Origin: a virus
Virus record (IMG/VR): IMGVR_UViG_3300032954_000001
Coordinates: 1-64,000 of that record
DNA length: 64,000 bases
Direction: 5' to 3' (one strand)
Below are positions 7,979-16,201 of the stretch, one piece after another. Position 1 is the first letter of the stretch. Every line of letters starts with the position of its first letter. Position numbers and translations under genes: made by a program. A model generated the notes under the pieces. The model was not told the origin of the DNA. It saw only the letters and a program-made list of their open reading frames with translations, and searched no databases.

Positions 7979-8617
7979 ATGAAACGCACATTGATTATTG
8001 TTCTGCTCCTGCTGACTGCCAGCATTGCATGGGGTCAGACCATCGGCGATCAAATCAACGATCTGACCAAGCAACTCCAAGATGCTCAAGCCGCGTCAGA
8101 AAGCAACGGCGCAAAGATCAAGAAGCAAGCCGCCAAGCTGGACGACATCAAATTCGCTGCTGAGGCATACAAGAAGCAGAGCGCCCGTTTGCAGAACGAC
8201 ATCAACGATCTCAACATGCGAATTCAGCAGCACAATAACAACCGCTGCACCGAAACCTGCGATCAAAATGGCGGCAACTGCACGCACAACTGTGGTGCGT
8301 ACAACGCGGAATCGGCGTCCCTCAACAACGAAGCGGCCTCGTTGCAGCAACAAGGGCAGCAACTCGATCAGATTCAGCAGACCGTTACTCAGCAATCACA
8401 GGAGTGGGTTGCGGAGACGAAAGAATTGCTGGCGGAAAATGATCGCCTGAACGCGCTCATCGCCAACATCCAATCGCGACTCGCTGACCTACGCGGTCAG
8501 TACGATCAGTGTCGGGGTTCCATTCCGGTGACGTGTGACGCTCCGAACGATCCAATCCTCAACGAGAAGTGTGAGAAAATGCACGCTTCTTGTGGTCGGC
8601 TGTTCGACGGAAACTAA
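7979..8617 (+). CDS. Periplasmic coiled-coil protein, 212 aa
   Basis: Start at 7979 gives the signal peptide MKRTLIIVLLLLTASIAWGQ. The mature part is long coiled coil (Gln/Asn/Lys heptads) interrupted by a Cys-rich loop near residues 90-105 (RCTETCDQNGG..CTHNC) and a C-terminal Cys cluster. Could be a structural envelope or spanin-like protein, but no spanin partner is evident. Confidence 0.7.
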   Translation: MKRTLIIVLLLLTASIAWGQTIGDQINDLTKQLQDAQAASESNGAKIKKQAAKLDDIKFAAEAYKKQSARLQNDINDLNMRIQQHNNNRCTETCDQNGGNCTHNCGAYNAESASLNNEAASLQQQGQQLDQIQQTVTQQSQEWVAETKELLAENDRLNALIANIQSRLADLRGQYDQCRGSIPVTCDAPNDPILNEKCEKMHASCGRLFDGN

Positions 8618-8733
8618 TGCGAAAACTCGACAACAATTTTACGGCAGCGGTACGGCGACTATGGCCTATTGGGATCGTTTTCGCCATCGTCCTTGGCGTG
8701 ATAGTATCGTTTGCAGTGGCTTGGAGCCGCTAG
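8617..8733 (+). CDS. Single-pass membrane microprotein, 38 aa
   Basis: TAATG overlap with the upstream stop. Charged start MRKLDNNF, then one helix (PIGIVFAIVLGVIVSFAVAW), ending SR. Probably a membrane micropeptide. Confidence 0.55.
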   Translation: MRKLDNNFTAAVRRLWPIGIVFAIVLGVIVSFAVAWSR

Positions 8734-8741
8734 GAGAAAAC

Positions 8742-8915
8742 ATGAAATTCATTCGCAACGTCGGATGGTGTATGTTCTTCATCGGGATCGGCTGGTCGAT
8801 TCGCAGCTTTTCCGATCCTAGCTACAACCTCGGTGCGGCAGTGATGGGCGGTCTTTTCGGCTTGGCTATCGCTCTCGGCTCCAACTACGTTATCAACAAA
8901 CGAGCGGCAAAATAA
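8742..8915 (+). CDS. Small two-helix membrane protein, 57 aa
   Basis: Good Shine-Dalgarno (AGGAGAAA) before ATG 8742. Two hydrophobic stretches, around residues 8-20 and 33-48 (AAVMGGLFGLAIALG). Stop overlaps the Thg1-like start. Confidence 0.65.
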   Translation: MKFIRNVGWCMFFIGIGWSIRSFSDPSYNLGAAVMGGLFGLAIALGSNYVINKRAAK

Positions 8916-9736
8916 TGTCTAACAGGCCAAAGAACGATGCTCTCGGCGACCGGATGAAGCGGTACGAAGACGTTTATCGTTTCCGTCTCCCCCGTCGCAC
9001 TTACACCATTGTTCGAGTTGATGGTCGTGCGTTCCACACGTGGACGAAAAGATTGCAGCGCCCATACGATCTCGAACTGATCGATTGCATGAACGCAGCC
9101 GCCCTTGCCCTCTGCGAAGAAGTTGCCGGAGCCCGGTTCGCCTATGTGCAGTCCGATGAGATCAGTCTGCTGGCGACCGACTTCGACCTCACGACCACAC
9201 AGCCGTGGTTTGATGGTATCGTGCAGAAGTGGTGCAGCGTAGCGGCATCTATCGCGACGATGGCATTCAACGAAAAGGTGAGACACTACCGTAACTGCGT
9301 TGATGGTTCGATGCTCATTAGCAAAAAAGAACCCAACGCAACGTTTGATGCTCGTGTGTTCACCATTCCTGACCACGTGGAAGTGGCGAACTATTTCGTC
9401 TGGCGGCAGCAGGACGCTGAGCGCAATTCGGTCGCGATGTTGGCGCAGCATTATGCCAGCCATAAAGAACTGCATGGCAAGGGCCGGGAAGAGCAGCATG
9501 AGGTCATCTATAAATACGGCGATAACTGGGCAAAGCACCCCGTTCGTTTTAAGCACGGTGCAGTTGTACGTCGTCATGTTGAATCTCTCTACTCAACGAC
9601 CGCTTTCTCAGGTGGGTGGGCGGTTGATGATGCAACGCCGAAGTTTACGCGCAAGCGTGCGTACCTTGAGAACCTGATCCCTATTGCATGGGAAGGCGAT
9701 TTGATTGAGCGCAAAGCCAAAGCGGAGGGTGTATGA
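8915..9736 (+). CDS. Thg1-like protein (3'-5' tRNA nucleotidyltransferase)
   Basis: Thg1 and Thg1-like proteins add nucleotides to tRNA 5' ends in the 3'-5' direction: G-1 on tRNA-His, or template-dependent repair of 5'-truncated or mismatched tRNAs. The metal-binding VRVDGRAF (D36, G37) and YVQSDEIS (D81, E82) motifs are intact, followed by the family's FDAR and WRQQDAERNS blocks. 273 aa is the usual size. The phage carries two tRNA-His genes and one tRNA with a mismatched acceptor, plausible substrates. TAATG overlap with the upstream gene. Confidence 0.88.
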   Translation: MSNRPKNDALGDRMKRYEDVYRFRLPRRTYTIVRVDGRAFHTWTKRLQRPYDLELIDCMNAAALALCEEVAGARFAYVQSDEISLLATDFDLTTTQPWFDGIVQKWCSVAASIATMAFNEKVRHYRNCVDGSMLISKKEPNATFDARVFTIPDHVEVANYFVWRQQDAERNSVAMLAQHYASHKELHGKGREEQHEVIYKYGDNWAKHPVRFKHGAVVRRHVESLYSTTAFSGGWAVDDATPKFTRKRAYLENLIPIAWEGDLIERKAKAEGV

Positions 9737-10053
9737 AGAACGGAACACTTCGTCAGGTGAAAGTCAACGACCGTACCTACAAGTACCGCGTCGTCAGCGA
9801 ACTGTCTACCGAAGTCACTATGCCGGATGGCAAGACCATCACCGCAACCAATTGGGATGTCAAAGGGGTGCGGGAAGCGTTCTATCGCGACGAGTACCTC
9901 AACCCGGAGATTCATTACAATCTGCCGAAGGGGGATGAAGTCGTGGAGTTCGGCATTCGTCCGGCAGACGTGACGCGGTTCATCACCGATGGCATCGAAC
10001 GCAACCCGGATTTGTTCGATCCTATCGAAATCGCCGAGGGAGCCAATGCTTAA
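9733..10053 (+). CDS. Unknown protein, 106 aa
   Basis: ATGA overlap with the Thg1-like gene and overlap with the next gene. Beta-rich start (VKVNDRTYKYRVVSELSTEVTMPDGKTI), acidic end. No family recognised. Confidence 0.65.
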   Translation: MKNGTLRQVKVNDRTYKYRVVSELSTEVTMPDGKTITATNWDVKGVREAFYRDEYLNPEIHYNLPKGDEVVEFGIRPADVTRFITDGIERNPDLFDPIEIAEGANA

Positions 10054-11191
10054 TTTTCTCTTGCTCATGATCGTGCCAGTGCTGATCGCTCTGGCTACCC
10101 TGCTGGTCTTCAAGGGCAAGATTCTGCTTTGGGAATTCGGAGCGCAGGTCGGCGTTGTCGCCCTTGTGATCGGTATCGCTCTTGCTGCGGCGTATGAGGG
10201 ACGGACCGAGGATGTCGAGGTTTGGAATGGGCAGGTCACCAGCCGCCAACGGCATGAAGTTTCTTGTTCCCACTCCTATTCCTGTAACTGCACCCCGGAG
10301 TACGACAGCAAGGGCAACTATACGGGAGAACACTGCGACACGTGCTATGAACACAACTACGACGTGGATTGGACAGTGTACGCTTCGACCGGAGAGTCCG
10401 TTGATATCGAACGCGAAGATCGACAGGGTTTGATCGAACCGAAGCGGTGGGACGCCGCGTACCCCGGTGAACCGTGGGCATCGGAACATTCGTTCACGAA
10501 TTACATCAAGGCAAACCCTGATTCCGTATTACTCGGTACCAAAGGCGACATGCAGAAGTGGGGCAAGCTGGTGCCGAAATACCCGGCAGATATCTACAAC
10601 TATTACTACAACAACCCGGTCATCAACATGGGCGTCCCCGGCGTCAAGGTTGAGGAGTGGAACTGGCTGGTTCGTGAGATCAACAAGACTCTCGGACCGA
10701 AGAAGCAGGTTCACATCATCGTGATTCTGGTGCCGACTAACGACCGCAGTTACCTGTATGCCCTCAAAGATGCGTGGCTCGGCGGCAAGAAGAACGATGT
10801 GGACGTGGTCATCGGTTCACAGGACGGACAGACAATCGACTTCGCCGACGTGATGTCATGGAGCACGAACAAAGCTTTGACGGTGGAACTCCGTGACGAC
10901 ATCCAAGGCATCGGCAACCTGCTTCGCAAGGACGATATCGTTGCAGCCATCAATACGCGAGTCAGTGCTGACTTCGTCCGGATGCACATGAAAGACATGA
11001 AATGGATCATGCGTTCGTACCAGCCCTCCTCGTCCACAATGATGTGGATTTTCATCGTTGGTACGATCCTGTCCGTTGGAATTTCAGTGTGGGCAGTCTA
11101 CGCGGATTTAGGCGAAGATGATGTTGACCACGATTGGGGTCACCGTCGCTACGCCGCACGTTTCAAATTTGGGAACAGCTACTTCAATTAA
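10046..11191 (+). CDS. Membrane protein with TPM-like domain, 381 aa
   Basis: Two N-terminal helices (residues 2-22 and 31-50), a Cys-rich loop (CSHSYSCNCTPEYDS..HCDTC), a central domain with HIIVILVPTNDRSYLYALKDA and VVIGSQDGQTIDFADVMSW resembling TPM/YgcG-type domains, and a C-terminal helix (MMWIFIVGTILSVGISVWAV). A LemA gene follows 21 bases on, and LemA-TPM neighbours are common in bacteria, which supports the weak domain reading. Probably acts at the envelope. Confidence 0.6.
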   Translation: MLNFLLLMIVPVLIALATLLVFKGKILLWEFGAQVGVVALVIGIALAAAYEGRTEDVEVWNGQVTSRQRHEVSCSHSYSCNCTPEYDSKGNYTGEHCDTCYEHNYDVDWTVYASTGESVDIEREDRQGLIEPKRWDAAYPGEPWASEHSFTNYIKANPDSVLLGTKGDMQKWGKLVPKYPADIYNYYYNNPVINMGVPGVKVEEWNWLVREINKTLGPKKQVHIIVILVPTNDRSYLYALKDAWLGGKKNDVDVVIGSQDGQTIDFADVMSWSTNKALTVELRDDIQGIGNLLRKDDIVAAINTRVSADFVRMHMKDMKWIMRSYQPSSSTMMWIFIVGTILSVGISVWAVYADLGEDDVDHDWGHRRYAARFKFGNSYFN

Positions 11192-11212
11192 ATCGAGTTC
11201 AGGAGAAAACAC

Positions 11213-11809
11213 ATGAAATACGCTCTGATCGTAATCGGGATTCTCGCGACACTTCTCGTCGTCGCCGGGATGGGTCTCGCCGTGGGTTACTGGAACTGGT
11301 CAAACGACTGCCGTACCGCCGAGCAGGAGATTCCGGGGCAGTACACCGAAATGCAGAATGCTTACGACAACGGCTGGAAGAAGGTCACTGAGATCGCTCA
11401 GGTGCCGCAGCAGCAGATGGACAACTACAAGACCATCTACGACGGCGTCATGAAGGGTCGCTACGGTGCTGACGGTTCCAAGGCGCTGCTCCAGTTCATC
11501 AAAGAACAGAACCCGACGCTTGACCCGGTTCTGTACACGAAGGTTCAGCAGACCATCGAAATCTTCCACGACAGCTTTCAGGCGGCTCAGACAAAGTTGA
11601 TCGCCGAGAAGGTCGCCTACAAGCAGTTGATGGACGTGGGCGCAGGTCGCGTTTACAACATCTTCGGCAGCTATCCGCGTATCAAGATCGGCTACCCGGC
11701 TGGAACGCAGGATGACTTCCAGATTGTGACGAGCGACAAGACGCAGACCGACTTCCAGAATCACAAGTCGGCCCCACTAGACATCCGTCACCCTGAGAAC
11801 AACAAGTAA
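11213..11809 (+). CDS. LemA family protein
   Basis: Signal-anchor helix at residues 3-25, then the LemA helical body with YWNWSNDC, YTEMQNAYDNGWKKVTEIAQVP (matching the N..N..KV.E.AQVP signature) and long helices. 198 aa, typical size. LemA proteins are membrane-anchored with an external helical domain; their function is poorly known. Likely co-transcribed with the TPM-like gene. Shine-Dalgarno AGGAGAAA. Confidence 0.8.
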   Translation: MKYALIVIGILATLLVVAGMGLAVGYWNWSNDCRTAEQEIPGQYTEMQNAYDNGWKKVTEIAQVPQQQMDNYKTIYDGVMKGRYGADGSKALLQFIKEQNPTLDPVLYTKVQQTIEIFHDSFQAAQTKLIAEKVAYKQLMDVGAGRVYNIFGSYPRIKIGYPAGTQDDFQIVTSDKTQTDFQNHKSAPLDIRHPENNK

Positions 11810-12048
11810 TGCCTACCGTTAAGACGCCTGCCAAGGTCAAAGTTTTCACGGGCGGTGAGGATATCGTCCTCGATGGCACAGTTGAACCCCTTCTAATCGA
11901 AGGGGTTCAACCCATCTATGACGGTGCGAAAGTCCAACTCTTTCACGCCGGACGTGTTTGGTGGTTACACTACGGGTTCGACCACAACACTGGCGGCTTC
12001 AAATCAAAAAAAGCTGCGATTCATTGGTTTGAGCACGGCGGCAGATAG
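11809..12048 (+). CDS. Unknown small protein, 79 aa
   Basis: TAATG overlap with lemA. Beta-rich sequence (KVKVFTGGEDIVLDG, VWWLHYGFDHNTGGF). An 11-bp perfect hairpin (11882-11892 with 11900-11910) lies within the coding region. Function unknown. Confidence 0.55.
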   Translation: MPTVKTPAKVKVFTGGEDIVLDGTVEPLLIEGVQPIYDGAKVQLFHAGRVWWLHYGFDHNTGGFKSKKAAIHWFEHGGR

Positions 12049-12061
12049 TATTAGTCAGTGT

Positions 12062-12712
12062 ATGAGCACTGACGTTGGATTCAAGAAAACCGCAGAAGCA
12101 GAACACCACTACAGCACAGGGATGCAACGCGACAATCGCGTCGGTAAGGGTGCCCTCCATTGGCTCCCGTGGGACGCCGTCCGGTTGGTATCCACCATCT
12201 ACGAGCACGGCAACAAAGGTCGCAGCAACGTAAACCTCCGTCCTAACAAGGACGGCAAGGACCGCAATTGGGAGAACGGCGGCGACATCGATGACTTCTA
12301 CCAGTCAGCCCTGAACCACATTTCAGCCTTTCTCGCAGGTGATCGAAGCGAAGCGCATATCCCGCAGGCGATATGGAACCTGCTCAACGGGCTCCAAATG
12401 TCGATTTGGGTGTATCTGGGATACCGTTCTCAAGAGCACAACACTTTGACGGATGCACGCCACGGCTGGAAGCCCGGTGACCCATACGTCTCTGTGTTGG
12501 CACCCATTGAGATCGAACGCCTCAAGTTTTTCGGCGTAATCCCAAAGGACTATGAACCCGCTCCGAGTGTCAATGAACCTGAATCTCAGCCGGAGGAACC
12601 AACCCCGGCACCAGAGCCGACACCCGCACTCAAGGAATTGATGCAGGAACCTGCTCCGACCGTGGTCAAGAAGAACATCAAGAAGTTCGAGGAAGGTGAG
12701 GACGAACTGTAA
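12062..12712 (+). CDS. dATP/dGTP diphosphohydrolase-like protein
   Basis: N-terminal domain (about residues 15-120) matches the phage family annotated as dATP/dGTP diphosphohydrolase (DUF5664, MazG-like): GMQRDNRVGKGALHWLPW, EHGNKGRSN, RNWENGG, ALNHISAFLAGD, HIPQAIWNLL. It may adjust purine dNTP pools. The C-terminal third is a Pro/Glu-rich linker. Start 12062 lies just after a TATTAG box (12049-12054) with no Shine-Dalgarno, so it may be leaderless. Family assignment from memory of conserved blocks. Confidence 0.65.
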   Translation: MSTDVGFKKTAEAEHHYSTGMQRDNRVGKGALHWLPWDAVRLVSTIYEHGNKGRSNVNLRPNKDGKDRNWENGGDIDDFYQSALNHISAFLAGDRSEAHIPQAIWNLLNGLQMSIWVYLGYRSQEHNTLTDARHGWKPGDPYVSVLAPIEIERLKFFGVIPKDYEPAPSVNEPESQPEEPTPAPEPTPALKELMQEPAPTVVKKNIKKFEEGEDEL

Positions 12713-12930
12713 TGGACGGCATCGAACTCACGCAACCAGCAGCAACTTACTGGGTTGTCGCTCTCTACAATGAGAAGTCGGAGATGATCTTCGGTGTCAA
12801 ACTGGATGGTTCAGTTGAGTTCGGACCGGGGTTCACAACCAAGGACGAGGCGGCTCGTGAGTTCTGGAAGCTTTTAGGACGGCATTATCCGATCTACGTC
12901 AACGAGACATACATCAAGGCAGGCGCATAA
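12712..12930 (+). CDS. Unknown protein, 72 aa
   Basis: TAATG overlap. Contains YWVVALYNEKSEMIFGVKL, a short beta pattern, and a helical EAAREFWKLLG segment. Unknown. Confidence 0.6.
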   Translation: MDGIELTQPAATYWVVALYNEKSEMIFGVKLDGSVEFGPGFTTKDEAAREFWKLLGRHYPIYVNETYIKAGA

Positions 12931-13134
12931 ATGATAGAAAATGAAAACTTACTGGATGCTCAACGTTACCGATGGTTGCGAACCCATTTAGAGTTCATCA
13001 ACTTTGCAGGAGGTCATGTTTTTGACGAGATTAAAGGTTCAGTTCATTCGGGCTTCTTAACTTGTGACACCTGTGATGTGGGGCTTGATTATGCGATTGA
13101 CAAACGAATTGCAGCCGAGAAAGGAAATGCATAA
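12931..13134 (+). CDS. Unknown phage protein, 67 aa
   Basis: Starts directly after the previous stop. DAQRYRWLRTHLEF and the C-terminal GLDYAIDKRIA match a small-protein type frequent in phages (DA-RYRWLR ... LD-AID). Contains CDTC. Function unknown. Confidence 0.6.
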   Translation: MIENENLLDAQRYRWLRTHLEFINFAGGHVFDEIKGSVHSGFLTCDTCDVGLDYAIDKRIAAEKGNA

Positions 13135-13532
13135 TGGGATTCTCTTTTGAAGAAGCATTCAAACATCTGGACGGCACCAAGCTGACCTACAGCACCCTCA
13201 TGGACGAGGTTATCGCTGTGCGTCGGAAATATCTTGGCGACCTCGCTCCGGAGATCAATTCTCATGACATGTTTTTCCAGCTTATGCAAATGGGCTGGAT
13301 CAGCTTCCCGGACGACGGAAGTTCGGGCGGCAATGAGACTTGTATCTTCGCAATCTGTGAAGATGTCCGTAAGGTTCGGGAGCGCATCGAGACCTACAAG
13401 CGGGACTTCATCACTGAACAGGCGAAACGATTCCTCCAAGAGGAGGAAGAGGACGGGCAGTTTTACCCCCACGATGTCAAGGTGGAGGAATACCGCACGG
13501 CAGTCCAAGAAGTCGCGGCTGGAAATTTCTAG
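13134..13532 (+). CDS. Unknown protein, 132 aa
   Basis: TAATG overlap with the previous gene. Soluble, helical and acidic, with an EEEEDGQ stretch near residue 110. No family recognised. Confidence 0.65.
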   Translation: MGFSFEEAFKHLDGTKLTYSTLMDEVIAVRRKYLGDLAPEINSHDMFFQLMQMGWISFPDDGSSGGNETCIFAICEDVRKVRERIETYKRDFITEQAKRFLQEEEEDGQFYPHDVKVEEYRTAVQEVAAGNF

Positions 13533-13538
13533 CTTCTG

Positions 13539-13557
13539 GAGCCTTTATTGAGGGCTC
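13539..13557 (+). promoter_or_regulatory. Hairpin over the Shine-Dalgarno
   Basis: GAGCC 13539-13543 pairs with GGCTC 13553-13557; the loop and 3' arm carry GAGGG, the Shine-Dalgarno for ATG 13560. Confidence 0.45.
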
Positions 13558-13559
13558 TC

Positions 13560-14018
13560 ATGGGCAATCCCCTACTCGATAAACAAGCAAATCCCGCAGC
13601 TACCGCTGTCAACAACGCTGGGACCGGACACGAAGAGATCGAAGGCAATCCCCTGTTCGATCACCGGGTGGGTGTGGTTGATGGTGGGTTGGGTCGCCGT
13701 CCTGATTACGGCGAGAAATCGGCTTGCGGCAACCGGGGCGGCTATACGGGCTGGTTCGAGATCGAAGCTGAAAAGGAAGCCTCCGATATCAAAGCAGAGT
13801 ATGGAATAGCGGTACAGGCGGACGCCAAAGTCGCCTCGATCCAAACCCAGATGTTCGTCTCCGGAGCCGACTGGGACGGTCTAAAGCTTAAGCAAGCCCA
13901 CCTGACAGCCGACCTGACCAAGGCCGTTTATCTGCCGTGGTTTACTGCTCGTCAAATCGCCCGTGAACTGCCCAAAATGAACTCCGGGCTCCGTACATCG
14001 TTGATTTCTAAGGCATAA
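13560..14018 (+). CDS. Unknown protein, 152 aa
   Basis: ATG 13560 follows GAGGG (a TTG at 13548 is also possible). The sequence has two NPL(L/F)D motifs near the N terminus (about residues 3 and 31), suggesting a short internal repeat, then a Gly-rich region and a helical end. Unknown. Confidence 0.6.
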   Translation: MGNPLLDKQANPAATAVNNAGTGHEEIEGNPLFDHRVGVVDGGLGRRPDYGEKSACGNRGGYTGWFEIEAEKEASDIKAEYGIAVQADAKVASIQTQMFVSGADWDGLKLKQAHLTADLTKAVYLPWFTARQIARELPKMNSGLRTSLISKA

Positions 14019-14020
14019 AA

Positions 14021-14052
14021 CCTAGACTTTTACCCGGCGAAGCTGGTAGAAT
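14021..14052 (+). promoter_or_regulatory. Phage-type promoter for a leaderless mRNA
   Basis: CCTAG at 14021 and TAGAAT at 14047-14052 within GCTGGTAGAATATAG. The -35 element is ACTTT instead of CCAAA but sits at the same place. ATG 14061 is 8 bases after the -10, so the mRNA is expected to begin at or next to the start codon. Confidence 0.6.
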
Positions 14053-14060
14053 ATAGGTAC

Positions 14061-14750
14061 ATGACACGTTTAGAGAGAGCTATCCTCTTCGCTACCACCG
14101 CTTTTGACACCAAAGGCGGAACCATCAAGAAATACATCGATGAAGATGGGATGCCGAAGATCGTCCACTGCCTCGAAGTGATGTTCGCGGTGAAGCAACT
14201 CATTGAGCGCGATCCTTCCATAATCCCTGACGGCTGTACAGCCGACGACCTTCTCGTCGCTGCCGTCCTGCACGACGTTGTCGAGGACACCAAGTTCACG
14301 AAGGAAGATATCGCACGCGAGTTCGGCGACGTGGTTGCGGAACTGGTTGATGGTGTCAGCCGCCGTGAGCACTCTCATTCCACTTGCAAGGTTGCGAAGT
14401 GCTCCGAGCACAAGGAATTCTATCGCGATTTCATCTATCGCGCCGGGGAGAAGGTCGGGACGACCATTATCAAAATCGCCGACCTGACAGTGAACCGTAA
14501 GCGCACGCACAAGATCAAGGACTTGAAGTGGCGCGACAAACTGGAGTTCAAATACGACACCGCCCTGAAAGTTCTCACTGAGGAAATTTCGTGGGAAGAG
14601 GCATCGTGGGGCTGGCACTGCGGTGATTTCGGTGGTAAGATCGGTTCCGAAGGCGGTTACTTCACCGTAGCAGACCCGAATGGGAAGAAGCTGCGGCTGA
14701 CTACGGAAGAGTTCGAGAAGTACACCGGACGAAAGGTCACAACATTATGA
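14061..14750 (+). CDS. HD-domain (p)ppGpp hydrolase-like protein
   Basis: The HD signature matches the hydrolase half of RelA/SpoT homologues: H36 (IVHCLEV), H71-D72 with ED (VLHDVVEDT), and IKIADLTVN supplying the last Asp. 229 aa, no synthetase domain, as in Mesh1-type enzymes. It may remove host alarmones during infection; a nucleotidase role is also possible. The first gene after its own promoter, with no Shine-Dalgarno. Confidence 0.75.
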   Translation: MTRLERAILFATTAFDTKGGTIKKYIDEDGMPKIVHCLEVMFAVKQLIERDPSIIPDGCTADDLLVAAVLHDVVEDTKFTKEDIAREFGDVVAELVDGVSRREHSHSTCKVAKCSEHKEFYRDFIYRAGEKVGTTIIKIADLTVNRKRTHKIKDLKWRDKLEFKYDTALKVLTEEISWEEASWGWHCGDFGGKIGSEGGYFTVADPNGKKLRLTTEEFEKYTGRKVTTL

Positions 14751-14932
14751 GAGTCGTACAGCTTGGCGGTCTCACAGTCGTCGGCATGAGCGAAGAGCAA
14801 GAAGTTTTCATGCGCAAGCGTGAAGCTTTCGTCGAACGCTGGATGAAGGAACACGGTCTGACAAAAGAGACCGCGACCATCAAACAGATTCTTGAAATGC
14901 GCCAAGAAGAAGGGTGGAAGAATCCCCAATGA
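14747..14932 (+). CDS. Unknown protein, 61 aa
   Basis: ATGA overlap. Short strand start (VVQLGGLTVVGM) then helix. Unknown. Confidence 0.6.
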   Translation: MRVVQLGGLTVVGMSEEQEVFMRKREAFVERWMKEHGLTKETATIKQILEMRQEEGWKNPQ

Positions 14933-15360
14933 AAACCCTGAGCGTCAACCGCTTCATCTGTCAACGTACCGGGCGTATCTTCGATACCGAAGCGGCCTGC
15001 CGCGTGTCTGAAAACAAATTCCCCGCCAAGAAAATCAAACAGTTGTTCGACCGCATCATGCGAGGCAAGTATTGGGTGCCGAAAGTCGGCGATCTTGTCT
15101 ATGTGCCGACGATGATGTCCATCGATCATGGCGAGGATGACGTGCAGGGTGGACGTGCAATGGTCACCCGCGTTTACAAAAACATGAGCGGCGGCGACAA
15201 GGACTGCATCTTTATCGAAATCGCGCAGCATGATCGCGGCGGCAATTGGACGCAGTTCCTTTTCCCGGAACAGAAGCAACTGATGCATCGCTTCAAGGAC
15301 ATGGTCGCCCGTCCCGATCCTGATTACGGTCCGAGCGATCCCAACGGAGGATGGAGCTAA
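14929..15360 (+). CDS. Unknown protein, 143 aa
   Basis: Overlaps the previous stop (ATGA). Contains FICQRTGRIFDTEAAC and a barrel-like middle (VGDLVYVPTMM, GRAMVTRVYKN). Unknown. Confidence 0.65.
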   Translation: MKTLSVNRFICQRTGRIFDTEAACRVSENKFPAKKIKQLFDRIMRGKYWVPKVGDLVYVPTMMSIDHGEDDVQGGRAMVTRVYKNMSGGDKDCIFIEIAQHDRGGNWTQFLFPEQKQLMHRFKDMVARPDPDYGPSDPNGGWS

Positions 15361-15581
15361 TGGAAACTCGTGAACAACATTTGAACTGGTGCAAAGAACG
15401 TGCGCTGGCGATTCTGAACACTGGTGATATCGCCGGAGCCTATGCTTCAATGGCATCCGATCTCCGCAAACACCCGGAAACCGAGGATCACATCGCTATC
15501 GGTCTAGGGATGTCGCTTTTGTTCGGTGGACACCTGAACACAACCAACGAGATGCGCAAATTCATCGAAGGCTTCAACTGA
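15360..15581 (+). CDS. Conserved phage protein, 73 aa
   Basis: TAATG overlap. The pattern WCKERALAILNTGD..AYASMASDLRKHPET...IEGFN is one I recognise from many unrelated phage genomes as a conserved hypothetical protein. All-helical, soluble, function unknown. The next 93 bp hold no convincing gene. Confidence 0.7.
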   Translation: METREQHLNWCKERALAILNTGDIAGAYASMASDLRKHPETEDHIAIGLGMSLLFGGHLNTTNEMRKFIEGFN

Positions 15582-15674
15582 GCCTGCACTGGCAGAAAGA
15601 CCTGCCGCACAAGTTCGTCTGGCGATGGGCGACTTGGATGCGCCGGGAATACAAACGACAGCAGAGAATGCGAA

Positions 15675-15998
15675 ATGAGTCGAGGCAGCAAGGTTCATCC
15701 GAAGGGCGAATTCGATATCCGCTATCCGGCTGTCGAGAAATTTGAGCAGTTCTGCGCTAACCTGCGGTCGCACATGAGGGCGCACGATAAGGGCGATCTC
15801 AAGAATGCACAGATCATTTATCGCCGAGCCGTGGGATACGCTTACGAGCGAACCAAGTCGGCGGTAGAGGCAATGAACCCGAACGATTTTACAGACGTGA
15901 TGACTCCGGCGTGGAGGCAGTTCCGATTTAATCACGGCGAGTTATCCCGGCTGATTAGCAAGTACAGATTCATCAAGCAAGAGGACATCAAGATATGA
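15675..15998 (+). CDS. Unknown protein, 107 aa
   Basis: Basic helical protein; ATGA overlap with the next gene. No family recognised. Confidence 0.6.
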   Translation: MSRGSKVHPKGEFDIRYPAVEKFEQFCANLRSHMRAHDKGDLKNAQIIYRRAVGYAYERTKSAVEAMNPNDFTDVMTPAWRQFRFNHGELSRLISKYRFIKQEDIKI

Positions 15999-16201
15999 GC
16001 CATCTCGCCGATCCCGAAACACAGCCACTCTGGAACAAGGTCATCGACATGTGCGGCGGTGACTATGACCAAGCCGTGACGTTCATTTGCCGCCTGCGGG
16101 AGTTGGTATGTGTTGTCGATCCGTCACGTGGCGAAGATGTCACCAATGCGATTCGCCGTGCGCAGTACGAAGAGGCTCTTGAGGAGGCTCTGTTTGACTA
16201 A
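15995..16201 (+). CDS. Unknown protein, 68 aa
   Basis: Acidic and helical. Its end contains GAGGAGG, which is the Shine-Dalgarno for the ligase TTG start 7 bases later, so translation is coupled. Confidence 0.6.
   Translation: MSHLADPETQPLWNKVIDMCGGDYDQAVTFICRLRELVCVVDPSRGEDVTNAIRRAQYEEALEEALFD

Noticed and set aside
185-10535. GTATTACTC repeated near 185, 1790 and 10527
   Set aside because: Nine bases, different contexts (two within or at gene ends); likely chance.
15582-15674. Possible small gene in a 93-bp gap
   Set aside because: The open frame has no good start or Shine-Dalgarno and runs through the next gene's start without a stop.
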